A stretch of DNA of 64,000 bases from Girardinichthys multiradiatus (lineage: Eukaryota > Chordata > Actinopteri > Cyprinodontiformes > Goodeidae), in NCBI RefSeq assembly GCF_021462225.1, contig NC_061797.1, positions 3,341,001 through 3,405,000 on the forward strand, given 5' to 3'. The translations under genes and the position numbers were made by a program. The notes under the pieces were generated by a model that worked only from the letters and a program-made list of their open reading frames with translations, was not told the origin of the DNA and did not search any database. Of this stretch, positions 34,200 through 43,955 are shown piece by piece; positions within the stretch are counted from its first letter, which is position 1, and each line of letters opens with the position of its first letter.

Positions 34200-35488
34200 C
34201 AGTAATTCTGTTCAAGCATGTGTTTGATTTGTGTTGAATTTGAGTCTAATTTGATCATTCTGAACCTGACTGGAAAAAGTCGGAACCTTTGTTAATCAAA
34301 GTCCTGTTGTAAGGGGAAAACTTGTCCCTGTCTGGACTTCCTTTTGTTTTACCATAAAGAGCTGACCTAATGTTATTATGATACTGTTGAGGATCAGACC
34401 TGCTTTTGTAGTTATTGTGATAACCCTGAGTTGGCATAAAGACAATTTTAATCAGGCATCAGACATTTTAAAATGTTGTAACCCCTCAAGCAGGCGGTCC
34501 ATGGGATGGCCAGGACCTTGTTTACCTCTTTGCAACTGCTCCCCAGACCTGAAAAACTCAAAATCCCAATTTGTCTCAGAGCAGGAAACAATGTAAAATT
34601 AAATTCATCATGCCATGTATACCCTAATTTTCAATTAGCATGAAACAGTCATTCATTCCACATAAAGGAAAAGACGAAACAGACAGAGATTGGCCACATA
34701 AAAGTTCGATTAAACTAAATACCAATTTTGGAAAAATAAAATTATAAATCTCTCCACCACACATAGTGTCAGCAATGCTGGATTCGACGTCATCTTGTTT
34801 TAATTTAGAATCCTGTATAGAAATAAGTGTGCACAACTTTAGAGACTGGAACCACTTTTTTCTATTAATAGTTAAAAATAGTTTCTTACCATTTTTCAGT
34901 GACTCCAATTATTGATTCAATTATTTCGGGACCTAAACACGCTCCATCAATCTCTTGTTTTAAATTGTTAAAGTATCTTTGCGGGGAAAGATCGCTGATA
35001 TACTTTTCCTCCCTGTTTCCCTTTCTTGGTAGGCAGGAAACTAATTTTCTCGTGATACCTCAGTCATTCTTCCACTTCTCACATACTTTCAGACTTTCGT
35101 TGTCCGATGAGCTAACCCCTCCCTCCTACTTCCCTATGTCTAAAGGGATTGCTCAATCCAGCTCTCCATCCAACGGGTCCGGACTTCCCTAAACCTGAAA
35201 GATCTTACTAAGCAGGTTTACTGAAAGTTCTGTTTAAGCTGGTGTCGGGAAATGACTCACCTAGCCTCTGACAGCCTTCATACAAAAGTCTCGCCCTTCT
35301 TCAACTTCGGAGGTCTGGACGACTGAGTAGCCCACAGCAGTCATTCACACTTCAACAGTCACTTCTGTTAACAGCTACTCATTCCCTAATATTAGGGAAT
35401 GAGCAGCCGTTTATTAGGGAATATTAGGGAATGGCTCTTGGTATATGGGTTAGGTTAATTTTAGTGGCCCGGCACAAGCCCCAAGGGT
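34200..35488 (-). other. Possible retroviral leader/gag remnant
   Basis: Read on the minus strand, the sequence after the candidate LTR starts with TTGGGGCTTGTGCCGGG, which resembles a decayed tRNA-Pro primer site (about three edits). It then holds a 26-bp palindrome and, further on, short open stretches with coding character: FNNLKQEIDGACLGPEIIES near 34980-34925, GEQLQRGKQGPGHPMDRLLE near 34540-34480, and a Gln/Asn/Arg-rich YHNNYKSRSDPQQYHNN near 34420-34370. These could be Gag pieces, but no Gag signature such as a CCHC knuckle is visible. Treat as a hypothesis. Confidence 0.25.
35378..35403. repeat. Perfect 26-bp palindrome
   Basis: CTCATTCCCTAAT followed by its exact reverse complement ATTAGGGAATGAG. 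A partial third and fourth copy of ATTAGGGAAT follow at 35414-35436. Confidence 0.95.
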
Positions 35489-37105
35489 GCTGTTTTAACA
35501 AACTTGGCTAAGGCAACCTATAAAAACCTCCTAAAAAATCTTAGAACCAGGCAACAAAACTTTTTACCACCAATAAAAAACCAAAAATATGGTGACTCAA
35601 ATAATTGAATGTTCACGATTTAAGTAGAATTTTATATGCTTTCTTTAATTAGTAAGGCTTATGCAGGGGTCAGTAACAGCTTAAATTTGGCAACACATAA
35701 TAATTTCAATAATAGAAATGAATCAATCAACTCAACCTGTCTTTCCCTGATGCTGAAACTAGTGAGTTTGGAGAGGCTTTGAAGACGGAGGCTCATCCAT
35801 GCACCTGATGGAGATGTTTCTTCTGGTAACAAGTGGTTTCTTGAAGGGAATATTATTTAATCTTCAGTTTTCTTCCTTTAAGTGGCAGGCACTGATACTC
35901 CAGGCTTCGATGGTTAAACAGGATCTTTGTCGTCATACGTCTCCGAAGACAGTAGTTTCCAGAAGCTGAAGAGTTGAAGGAAACCTGGAGACATAAATGG
36001 GGACTTTCAGAAGCCTGAAACCTAGAGCAATCAGCTGTTCACCAATCAAGTTCACTTCTGTTGTCTGGATAAAAAGGCTTTAGATGAAATCAGATTCTTA
36101 ATCTTGAGGCACAGTCCTTCTGGGGAACACGGGTTGATCCTCTTTTTTGATCAGTTGGGCTGTGTCTCTGTTCCTTTTCCATCTAAGCTTCTTTTCTCTG
36201 TCCGATCTTGTTCGCTGGTCTTCTGCAAGGAAACAACCCCGTTCCCTCCCTCAGCTTTGCCTTTATAGAGCAGATGCTCTAACCAGTCAGCCCCTTGTTA
36301 GGCTTCTCAGTTTTTGCACTGCCTACTTTGCTCAGCTCCTTGGTTATTGCTCAATACTTTAGTCATGGTCATCGTGACCTTCTGATGCTGTTTTTCGGCC
36401 TTGGAGATGCCGGTAATAGCCACGCAGCTGGCTATAGTCGCATCCTCCCTTCCTCCCGTTAGCCTTCAAAAGGTTCGCTGTCAACATGCAGCTGGGTCTC
36501 ATCACTCCTAGTCATCCTACAGTTATCTCCCTAATCTGCTCAGTCTTAAACTTTACACAATATTACACATTCCATTATCAGCTTTCTGCATTTACTTTGA
36601 AACACAGTTACAAAACCATCACTTCATTCTTGTCATTCATGCTTCTCAAATGATTAACGTTATATCTCTTTCATATATAGCTGAGTGAGAAAGTCAAACC
36701 TTAATGTTTTTTACTTTAATTCTCAGTTCTTAACCACATTTCAATCATACATCTTTGAACTCTATAATCAAAGATTACTAATTTCATTTAATACAATGTG
36801 AAAGAATGTAAAATCATCATACATCATTTCTTTGGATACATTTGTTTATATTTTTGAAAAAGATAAGACAGATAATATGTGGCAGATAATATGTGGCTCC
36901 ACACAGGCCTCTCCAGTCTCTCAGCTCCAGAATATGAGAACATGCTTGTTTCACTCTCCACTGCTTCAACTGTGTATTTTAATTATTTTTGCATGGATTA
37001 CACATAAGGATATAAGGATATTTATTGCAATTTTTATGGAGTTAACTGTGAGCAGTTACTAAATGTTGCATGGATTACATGGAAAGATCTCACCTTATTT
37101 TGACA
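35489..37105 (-). mobile_element. Candidate long LTR of the env-bearing retrovirus
   Basis: On the minus strand it begins TGTCAAAATAAGG directly after the purine-rich tract at 37106-37117 and would end ...TTAAAACAGCA at 35489, giving TG...CA ends and about 1.6 kb. A TATA box (CTCTATAAAGGC, minus strand, near 36260-36271) lies about 840 bp from the start, leaving a long U3, as in foamy viruses. Its left limit is inferred only from the nearby primer-site-like sequence. No second copy is present in the window to confirm it. Confidence 0.4.
36260..36271 (-). promoter_or_regulatory. TATA box in the candidate LTR
   Basis: CTCTATAAAGGC on the minus strand, in a GC-richer setting than its surroundings, followed 25-35 bases on by a GGGAGGGAACGGGG stretch. 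Confidence 0.45.
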
Positions 37106-37117
37106 CCCCTTCTTGAG
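37106..37117 (-). promoter_or_regulatory. Polypurine tract
   Basis: Minus-strand TCTCAAGAAGGGG immediately followed by TGTCAAAA. A purine run ending in GGGG next to TG is the plus-strand primer arrangement of retroviruses. It directly follows the stop codon of the last ORF. Confidence 0.5.
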
Positions 37118-37118
37118 A

Positions 37119-38096
37119 TCACACTGTCTCCATGCCTAAAGTCCAAAAGTCAGAAAAAATCAAGGTCTGTATCTTAAACACACAAGGAGAGGACCTCATC
37201 TTCCCAAGAAGTCTGAGTAATAGGGTGATCGGGGAACCTGCAGGCGGGGACCAGACGTCGAGAATCTCAATCCCGTCGATGAAGTCAGGATGCATCAAAA
37301 GGGGAGATGACACAGGCTCCCTCTGGAGGACAAGTGGTGAGGGAGACCCAACAGCAACGGGGATCCGCTGCCTTCCACGTGAGATGGTGTCAACAGGGCT
37401 ATGCAGAGGCGAGAGGATTGGGGGTAAGAGCAAAGGGGGGTAGAAGGGTTGAGGAGGGATTGCCGACATGACCTCAGCCAGCAAGCCATCAGACAGCTGG
37501 CTAGGACCCGTCTCCTCTCGCATGGAATCACCTGTTGCAGAAGTCAGGGAGACTAGCTCCTCTAGCCAGGAAGGCTGGTGTTGCTCTTCATCATCACCGG
37601 CAGAGGTTTGACAGGTGACGGTCTTGGTGGTGATCAAGGTTTGAGTGCTGCCTTCTGCAGTAGTGATTGACACCTGGCATCCTTTGACGTCGGTGACTGG
37701 AGGAGGCGAATCAGGGGAGCTATGGGTACCAACAGCAACAACCCTCCCATTGAGTAGATGGAGGGTGGGCAACCAGAATCGATCTTTAGGATCTTCCCAG
37801 ATGTAACTGATGATGGGGAGATACATTCCCCCTTGCTGTGTTTTTATCCTAAAAGTGTGAGCAGCAGCCCCAAAGGCCGATGTCCAGGTCACCTTGTATC
37901 GTGTCTGAAGAGTTTGGTTCATGGTCACGGAGATATAGGGAAGATCCCCAGGACCCTTAATGCAGAAAACACTTGTCACTATACCATAGTCGACAGCAAT
38001 AGAGAGACAGTGGTGACACCAGTGCACCTCAGGCGTAACCCACAGGTATCTGAGCACTGAGGCTGAAATTCCACATCTGGAACAGGAGACTGTGTC
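37119..38096 (-). CDS. Retroviral accessory-like ORF with CxxC pairs and a proline-rich region
   Basis: An open frame of about 325 codons with no ATG near its start. A strong splice acceptor (ATATCTTTCCAG) ends at 38097 and the frame begins DTVSCSRC; a second pair WCHHC follows about 25 residues on, so C-S-R-C and C-H-H-C could form a zinc ribbon. The middle is acidic and Ser/Thr-rich, followed by PPQPFYPPLLLPPILSPL and a C-terminus ending right at the polypurine tract. I do not recognise the protein. By position (last ORF before the LTR) and by lack of its own start it resembles the second exon of a spliced accessory gene, as for Bet in foamy viruses. The small exon at 38884-38922 would join it in phase. 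Uninterrupted length suggests it was under selection until recently. Function unknown. Confidence 0.55.
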   Translation of the reverse strand, partial: DTVSCSRCGISASVLRYLWVTPEVHWCHHCLSIAVDYGIVTSVFCIKGPGDLPYISVTMNQTLQTRYKVTWTSAFGAAAHTFRIKTQQGGMYLPIISYIWEDPKDRFWLPTLHLLNGRVVAVGTHSSPDSPPPVTDVKGCQVSITTAEGSTQTLITTKTVTCQTSAGDDEEQHQPSWLEELVSLTSATGDSMREETGPSQLSDGLLAEVMSAIPPQPFYPPLLLPPILSPLHSPVDTISRGRQRIPVAVGSPSPLVLQREPVSSPLLMHPDFIDGIEILDVWSPPAGSPITLLLRLLGKMRSSPCVFKIQTLIFSDFWTLGMETV

Positions 38097-38245
38097 CTGG
38101 AAAGATATTTTGGAGGCCCGTAAGTGGATTTTTCAGGAACATAATGTTGACCCCGGATAATGACCTCCAGGGTTAAAAACTAAATCAAGAGATTTAACTA
38201 ATTATAGAAGCATGCGTTCTAGTGGGTGAAAATCAGACTGTAGTG

Positions 38246-38922
38246 CTAGACTACTTCTCTGTTCCATCTCTGGGCTGCCAGCCAGGGGGAGCGAAAAAGT
38301 GCAGGTTGAGTGTCACTCGACGAGGCGTCGGGGGAAGCAGCGGAGTAATGGAAGAGAGCTGCATAGATCATAAGCCAAACTATAATGGCTAGATCAGAAG
38401 TGAGTTGCAGACAATAAAAGAGAGAGAGTACTTCCCATCCTAAGCTCCAAGCCCCCAAGCTAGCTAATTTTGTGAGCCAAATCCATTTGCCTTGTCCTTT
38501 GAGAGAGAGAGTTAATTGCCCTAAATATGCGATGACGCCAAAAGCTAAGAGTGCCTCCATTATTGCAGTTACTATCTTAGCAGGTGCGCGATGGAAGACA
38601 CGAGGTCCGCTCAGCAGTATCTCAAGCACTAAGGCAATGGTGTCGACACAAAGCCACAGTGCTACCATCAGGCTTCTCCTCCAGTCAATGCTGACCCTTC
38701 CCATAAGATAGGACGCAGAGACAACGCCACTTCCCATCTGCGTATCCAGAAATGGCCAAAGATTAGTTTAGCATATCCTTGAAGCACGATGAGAAATCGT
38801 AATGGTTGGTTGACCGACCAGGACCCATTGTGGCAATAGCATAGCCATCCACAGTGAAGCGCATAAAACTCCACTGTACTCACTTGGACAGGCTTGGAGA
38901 TAGTGGTGGAAGTGGTAGTCAT
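38246..38922 (-). CDS. Predicted spliced accessory gene for a four-helix membrane protein
   Basis: Exon 1 (38922-38884) begins at the first ATG after the internal TATA box and encodes MTTTSTTISKPVQ before a GTGAGT donor. Exon 2 starts at 38737, right after a TACGCAG acceptor, and stays in phase; it is open for 163 codons to 38246. The exon 2 product has four hydrophobic segments: around residues 22-42 (LMVALWLCVDTIALVLEIL), 53-75 (IVTAIMEALLAFGVIAYLGQ), 84-110 (LASLGAWSLGWEVLSLFY) and 112-130 (LAIIVWLMIYAALF), then a Ser/Asp-rich tail, so it should span a membrane four times. I know no retroviral accessory protein like it. Exon 2 alone also has an ATG and could be the start if unspliced. The splice model is inferred from consensus only. 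Confidence 0.5.
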
Positions 38923-39007
38923 GATGATAAGCGACTGCAAAGGCTTAGGCTCAACTGCTGTCTTCAAACCCGGAACGCAGAGTGACCCAAAACTCCCCAA
39001 GCCCTGG

Positions 39008-39016
39008 GTTTTATAC
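39008..39016 (-). promoter_or_regulatory. Internal promoter TATA box overlapping the env stop codon
   Basis: Minus-strand GGGTATAAAACCC is a near-ideal TATA box. The env frame ends in its TAA (39011-39013). About 90 bases downstream is the first ATG of the spliced accessory gene, leaving room for a start site near 38985. Foamy viruses have an internal promoter at this place in env. Confidence 0.6.
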
Positions 39017-40911
39017 CCGGAGTGGCCCCTCCTTCAAGGGGAGGGGCTGATAACTCCTCCTTCCAGGGCTGCGCATGGACCGAATAAATTGTTGCGCAAG
39101 GACCTTACATATTATGACTACAATAATCACTCCTACAGTAGCGAGCAAATAAGGCCAAAGCATCATAAACAAATTAGCGATCCAACCTTCAACTACTGAC
39201 ACCCCTTCCAATAATGTGTCTGGCTTCCTGGGTAACTGTAGTAACTACATTGCTGAGTGAGTGTCCTGATGTCTCATACCAACTACAACCATGCTGATAC
39301 GCTCCTTCCCCACTATTCTTCCAGGTTTCTTTAGGTGGCTTACATGTGAGGTTGGATTAGAAAATATTACATCCTACCCAGTCTAAACCCTTATCTATGC
39401 TCCCAGAGCATAAATGCTGTTTGAAAGCATACAATTCGGCTAGAGCAATTACTGAATCAGGAATGAAAGGCACAATAACATCCATGATGCTTTTCCTATG
39501 CCTGAGATTGTGTCCCAGTACGGTCTCGGCACAGTTCGAGCCTCCACCGAGGGATCTTATCCACACTCCTCCAATTTTCTTCCACACAATTTCATGTGCA
39601 TAGGTGTTGTACTCGTTATCATAATGGGATTGGCATAATTCAGTCCAACCTGTGAGCTCTTGGCAGGGTCTGCGGGCAAGGCCTATGGTGCACTGAGTAC
39701 GGGCAGTGTTACACTCCATACGCCAGGGTCGTGGGTGAACAAATCTTTCTGGCCAATAGAAGGGTTGCAGCCAAATGTCTCGCTCTTTGGAGTAAATCGT
39801 TGCTAAATATTGGTATTTAACCCAGTAGTTATCAGTCTGAGACAAACAGGGAATAACCCATTCTTTAACTTCATACTCCTGTAATCCCCACCAGGTTCGG
39901 GACCAATCTCTGCTGTGTCCTTCAGCCCAGGCCTGCAGGAGCATCTTTGCTGTTTTGATTTTATTTAGGATGGAGCAGTCATATCGCCATGTTGACATGA
40001 CTGAAATGTCAGCTTGCCATATGTCACATCGGGGGGAAGCTCCATTGCTTGACCAAACAGAGTTGTTAAGACTGTCAAAAACTTGATGTGCCACACACTG
40101 GTCAATTTTATGAAAATCTCCTGCTGTTACATTCAATAATTCATCTAGCTTAGGTAGTTTTTGGACATACATATCTGCATAATAAGGTCCTTTCAAACCT
40201 TCATTTGTTCGACTTTCACCCTCTGGGAAGTCTCCTTTGAAGTGGGGAACACCATAAGCCTTCCATACCTAAGGAAACGTCGTGCTCAGCCATTCTTTGT
40301 GTTCAGTCCAGATGGTTTTTGACCAGGAGGTTATGAAGGAGAGGTAGACTCGATGAGTGTAAAGAGGAGCTAAGGGCAGATAGAGTGCGGCATTGAGTGA
40401 ATATATTCCAAAAACAGCTGGGCAAATGTCTGAGCTTGGTATTAATACATTCCTGCAGGGCTTCTCAATTCCAAAAAGCCAATGGGTAATTTGTACGGTT
40501 TCTGGTTGACGAAATGTTTTTAGGCCTAGGAGTGTCAGGAAGGCGTGTGTGATTCGGCGCTGTGGTGTTGGCCCCTATTGCGGAGATGACGAGGCCCCAG
40601 TTGGTGTGGTTGCTGGTCTGCGTCTGGTTTAGTGGACACATTCTCATCACAATTTAACTGATATTTCCCCCAAAATTCCCAATGGGGAAACCAGGCTGGG
40701 CAACTCACAACTCTTGCAGGAGCCTTGTGGATAACTTCAGGCTCCCAATAACCGTGGCCTTTAAACTGTACGAAGGGCCGACAAGCCCAGTCGCAGTGCC
40801 ACTCAGGGACACCTCGGTCAGGGTGAATCCAATTGCAGCAAATTGTACGGCGGATGAGTCGGTGCAGGATTCTCACCCATATTATTACTTCTTCGTCAGT
40901 GAGTTCAAGGG
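39011..40911 (-). pseudogene. env: Envelope-like glycoprotein gene of an endogenous retrovirus, broken
   Basis: Pieces in order on the minus strand: a Cys-rich ectodomain start (about 40911-40600), a segment with N-glycosylation sites (NHT, NTT) at 40650-40465, and a long frame near 40455-39357 interrupted by one stop near 40270. The long frame has further NVT and NNS sites, many Trp and Cys, and near 39508-39491 a furin-like RHRKS followed by a hydrophobic stretch (IMDVIVPFIPDSVIALAELY) that could be a fusion peptide. After a stop at 39357 and a frame change near 39220, the last piece (39223-39011) has a long hydrophobic anchor (MLWPYLLATVGVIIVVIIC) and a 30-residue basic cytoplasmic tail. 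Cleavage site, fusion peptide and anchor in this order define a class I envelope-like protein. The signal peptide and everything upstream (pol, gag) are missing. Family unconfirmed; spuma-like is favoured by gene order, not by protein similarity. Confidence 0.6.
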
Positions 40912-40999
40912 TGGAGATTGTTGGAAAATATTTAAAATACTTAATAGGGTCTGCATTGCTATGCTCAAGTTAGGTTTAATAATGTGTGAAATGAAATGT

Positions 41000-41426
41000 A
41001 CTGTGTAACTTAGTGGATTGCTCAAAACAGGTGTGTGTGTGTGTGTCTGACTTGGCTGTGGTCAGCCTGGCACCAGTGAAGATATTTCTGTACATGTCTC
41101 AGATAACAGACAAAAGTAGAATAACAGGAATGTTGTGAAGGTCTGAACAGACAGCTGAATGCCAGGTGTAAGAGTTCAACCAGACACTCAGCTAAAAATA
41201 TGTGTTTTTCTTTGTAATTGTACACGCCTTGCTTTTGAATAAAAACCCTGTCTTTGGGGAGGAAAAGTCAGAAGTGCTCTGGTGACTCAGCTGACACGTC
41301 TCCCGGGCCGGGCGAAAGAAACTGTGTTTCCTTTTATTATTTAGTTTTACTAAAACAGTATAGCATAGGACTTAGCTTTACCAAAACAAACGAGCACGCA
41401 TGAGTTTCTGGGAACAACTCCATCCA
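41000..41426 (+). mobile_element. Retroviral LTR, plus strand, 5' border approximate
   Basis: Ends ...CATCCA, two bases before a primer binding site. Contains TTTTGAATAAAAACCCTGTC (polyadenylation signal, 41237 on) and a GC-rich U5-like part. The left edge near 41000 is a guess: no second copy is present. It does not match the candidate LTR at 35.5-37.1 kb and points the other way from the env gene. Confidence 0.55.
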
Positions 41427-41428
41427 CT

Positions 41429-41447
41429 TGGTGACTCCCGACGTGAT
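41429..41447 (+). promoter_or_regulatory. tRNA-Trp-like primer binding site
   Basis: TGGTGACTCCCGACGTGAT equals the complement of the vertebrate tRNA-Trp 3' end apart from one inserted T. Avian leukosis-type viruses use this tRNA. Sequence after it to about 41640 is leader-like with a possible splice donor (CACCAGGTACC, 41501 on), then nothing retroviral. Confidence 0.7.
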
Positions 41448-41640
41448 TTGGGAAAAGCGAGGACTTTCGGCTAAATCAGAACTTCACCAAAAGACTCTGA
41501 CACCAGGTACCCCCGCACATTTACCATTCATTATAGCCTCGCATAAACTTATAAAGATCCAAGGTACTATATTTGCTAAATATTCAAACCAAATTTTACC
41601 GTCCTGTTCTTGTGATAAATGATAAAGATCTAATCTAAAT

Positions 41641-42048
41641 CTAATTTGTTATTTGCTGGAAAGCACAGCTGTGAACTGCAGTGATGATCACAAGTATCAA
41701 TATTTTTATTAGACTAAAATCTTTCAGTTTTGCTGTTCTGAACAGCAACAATTTGCTCTTGTCAAGATATGCTGTTCCTTGACCCATCCCAGCCTGTGTG
41801 TTCATGCATTTCTCATGCTCTTTTGAGGTCTTCTCTATTTATTTTAGCAGCAAATAAAATACAACTTCAAGAGGTTTAGGCTTATTGGCAGGCACCAGAG
41901 ATGTAGTAGGGAATCGCCTTTTTCCTCTCCCTCTTGAGATTCAGTTGCAATGCAAACATATCAATAACGCTAAATACAGAATACAATAGATAACATAATT
42001 AACTGCTTTCTAAATTTCATGCATATGCAGAGGTTTGACACACACTTT
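41641..42048. other. No gene seen
   Basis: AT-rich spacer with no recognised feature. Confidence 0.4.
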
Positions 42049-42408
42049 ACACGGTGGTGCAGTTGGTAGCACTGTTGCCTTGCAGCAAGAAGGTCCTGGG
42101 TTCGATTCCCAACCAGGGGTCTTTCTGCATGGAGTTTGCATGTTCTCCCCATGCATGCGTGGGTTCTCACCGGGTACTCCGGCTTCCTCCCACACTCCAA
42201 AGACATGCCTGTTAGGTTAATTGGTCACTCTAAATTGCCCTTAGGTGTATGAATGAGTGTGTGCATGGTTGTTTGTGTGTTGCCCTGCGATGGACTGGTG
42301 ACTTGTCCAGGGTGTACCCTGCCTCTCGCCCATAGACTGCTGGAGATAGGCACCAGCTCCCCCACGACCCACTATGGAATAAGCGGTAGAAAATGACTGA
42401 CTGACTGT
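42049..42408 (+). mobile_element. tRNA-derived SINE, well preserved
   Basis: Head with box A-like TGGTGCAGTTGGTAGCACTG and box B GGGTTCGATTCCCA, then a conserved body (GCATGGAGTTTGCATGTTCT, CACACTCCAAAGACATGC, GCCCTGCGATGGACTGGTGA) and a (TGAC)n tail at 42393-42408. A different family from the SINEs at 2.6 and 45.5 kb. Confidence 0.85.
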
Positions 42409-42500
42409 ATATGTATAATATCATGAAACAATGGACAACATCTGAAAATGTTCTGAAATTATGCTTACTTAGCATTCGACATACCCAAATACCTACCTCG

Positions 42501-42530
42501 ACCAGTCTCAAAAAAATAAAGGGAACACTT
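42501..42530 (+). mobile_element. Tc1-like transposon, left terminal fragment
   Basis: CTCAAAAAAATAAAGGGAACACT mirrors the terminus at 44549-44574 (GGTTCCCTTTATTTTTTTGA). Only about 30 bp of this end remain. Confidence 0.75.
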
Positions 42531-43955
42531 GTTGGGACCCACAGCCATGGATACAACGTGAAAGGCCAGTACAGACTTTTCTGGAACTTTCAAAATAAAT
42601 TGTATTAACCTACTTCCGGCACAGCCAGGAAACGGAGTAACTACGGACTTCTTTGTGACGTCACTGTCCAAATAAAAGCACCGCTCTTGATACATCCTGT
42701 CTCTACTACCCGGACTCCGCTGCGAGACTGGCCAGAGAGGCAGTGTGCAAATGTCTCTTTGCTGGCAAAAAGACATAAGCTCTTCAAACTGGATCCAAGG
42801 GTGTCATAAGATCACGCGATCATATGCACAAGTTAAGTACTGATGAATTACTGTTGAAATAATCTGGTATTCATTCATAAAAAGGGTAAATTAAGGTATA
42901 AGCATTTGTTTAGTTTCTCTCCAAGGCCTGCAGAAGCAAACTGTGTTCCAGAGAATTCCCAGTAGAGAGGCTGTCTCTACAAGCCGAGTCTGAAGGAAGG
43001 ACAACGCCGTGGTTACGGTAATGTGCAGTTGGTTGGCGGACAGAACGAGCCGTCTTTCATCCACAGCTACGGAGGTTAGCTGGAAGCTAACCCTTTGTTC
43101 ATGGAGCTTTCTTCAAACTTTGTCGTTGCCTGGACAGCTTTTCCTCAGCATGGTTCAGAGGTTAGGTTTGGGAAGAGTAATAGAGAGATATTTAGAATGA
43201 AATGATCTAAACGTTTTTCATTTTATGAAGTTTGGTTTTGTTTGTGTTGAACTCTCCTATCTTGGTGCTAGCACGCTATCTGCAGCACACGTGCTCAGCT
43301 TTGTGTTCTGTGTTTGTGTGTTTTTAAAGTTAAGACAAACTTTATTTAAAGGGTGATTTTAAACACAGAAGATCAGCCATAACGCGCCCCCTGTGCTCAT
43401 GCATTTTAACCCTTTATTAACGGTATTTTAAAGGTGTGTGTGTTTGATCAGCTTCTCTGTCTTTCACTGCTAACAAGCTAAGAACACGTGCTTGCCTGCT
43501 CAAGAATATTTAACAGAAAGGTTGTTAGTTTTCAAGCTAGTAAATAATAGTTCCCTAAACATTATTTTACTAAATCTGATAACTAAGTAAACACCATTAG
43601 GCCCCATTTCTCCAGAAAGATATGGCTCTTTTCCAAAATATTTCCTTAATAATATTTCTTTAAACATTATCTTAATAAATAAAGGCAGCTAATTAGACAC
43701 TGTTGAGAAAATGTCATCCAGAAGGTTGGTTTTATTCAGCAGATCATTCTTTAAAACATTAATTTATTAAAATAATATTTTATCTGATCTTGCATTGTGA
43801 ATGGTTGTCTAAAGGTATGCTGATTACTGCCTAAGTTCGTTCCAAGACTAACTTAACTTCACTTCCAGATTCTTCAAGATAATCCTTGGTTCTCAAACAT
43901 AAACATTGCATGGTAATGTTGCATCACTCTTTTGGTCATGATTTTCAATCATCTT
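42531..43955. other. Unclassified 1.4-kb block between two Tc1 ends
   Basis: Starts near TGTTGGGACCC and contains a CRE-like TGACGTCA (42657-42664) followed by AATAAAAGC, then a GC-richer segment (42920-43160) and long AT-rich sequence. The promoter-like motifs suggest an LTR or other element that replaced the Tc1 middle, but no matching ends or target duplication were found. Confidence 0.35.

Noticed and set aside
37119..40911. A cluster of host membrane-protein genes on the minus strand
   Set aside because: The order of furin-like site, hydrophobic stretch, membrane anchor, then polypurine tract and TG start fits a retrovirus better, and the first gene has frameshifts with no host-type exon structure. 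Not fully excluded.
41000..41447. This LTR as the 5' LTR of the env-bearing provirus
   Set aside because: It points in the opposite direction and shares no visible sequence with the candidate LTR next to the accessory ORFs.
42049..42120. Functional tRNA gene
   Set aside because: Box A and box B are present but the sequence cannot be folded into a full cloverleaf and continues as a SINE body.
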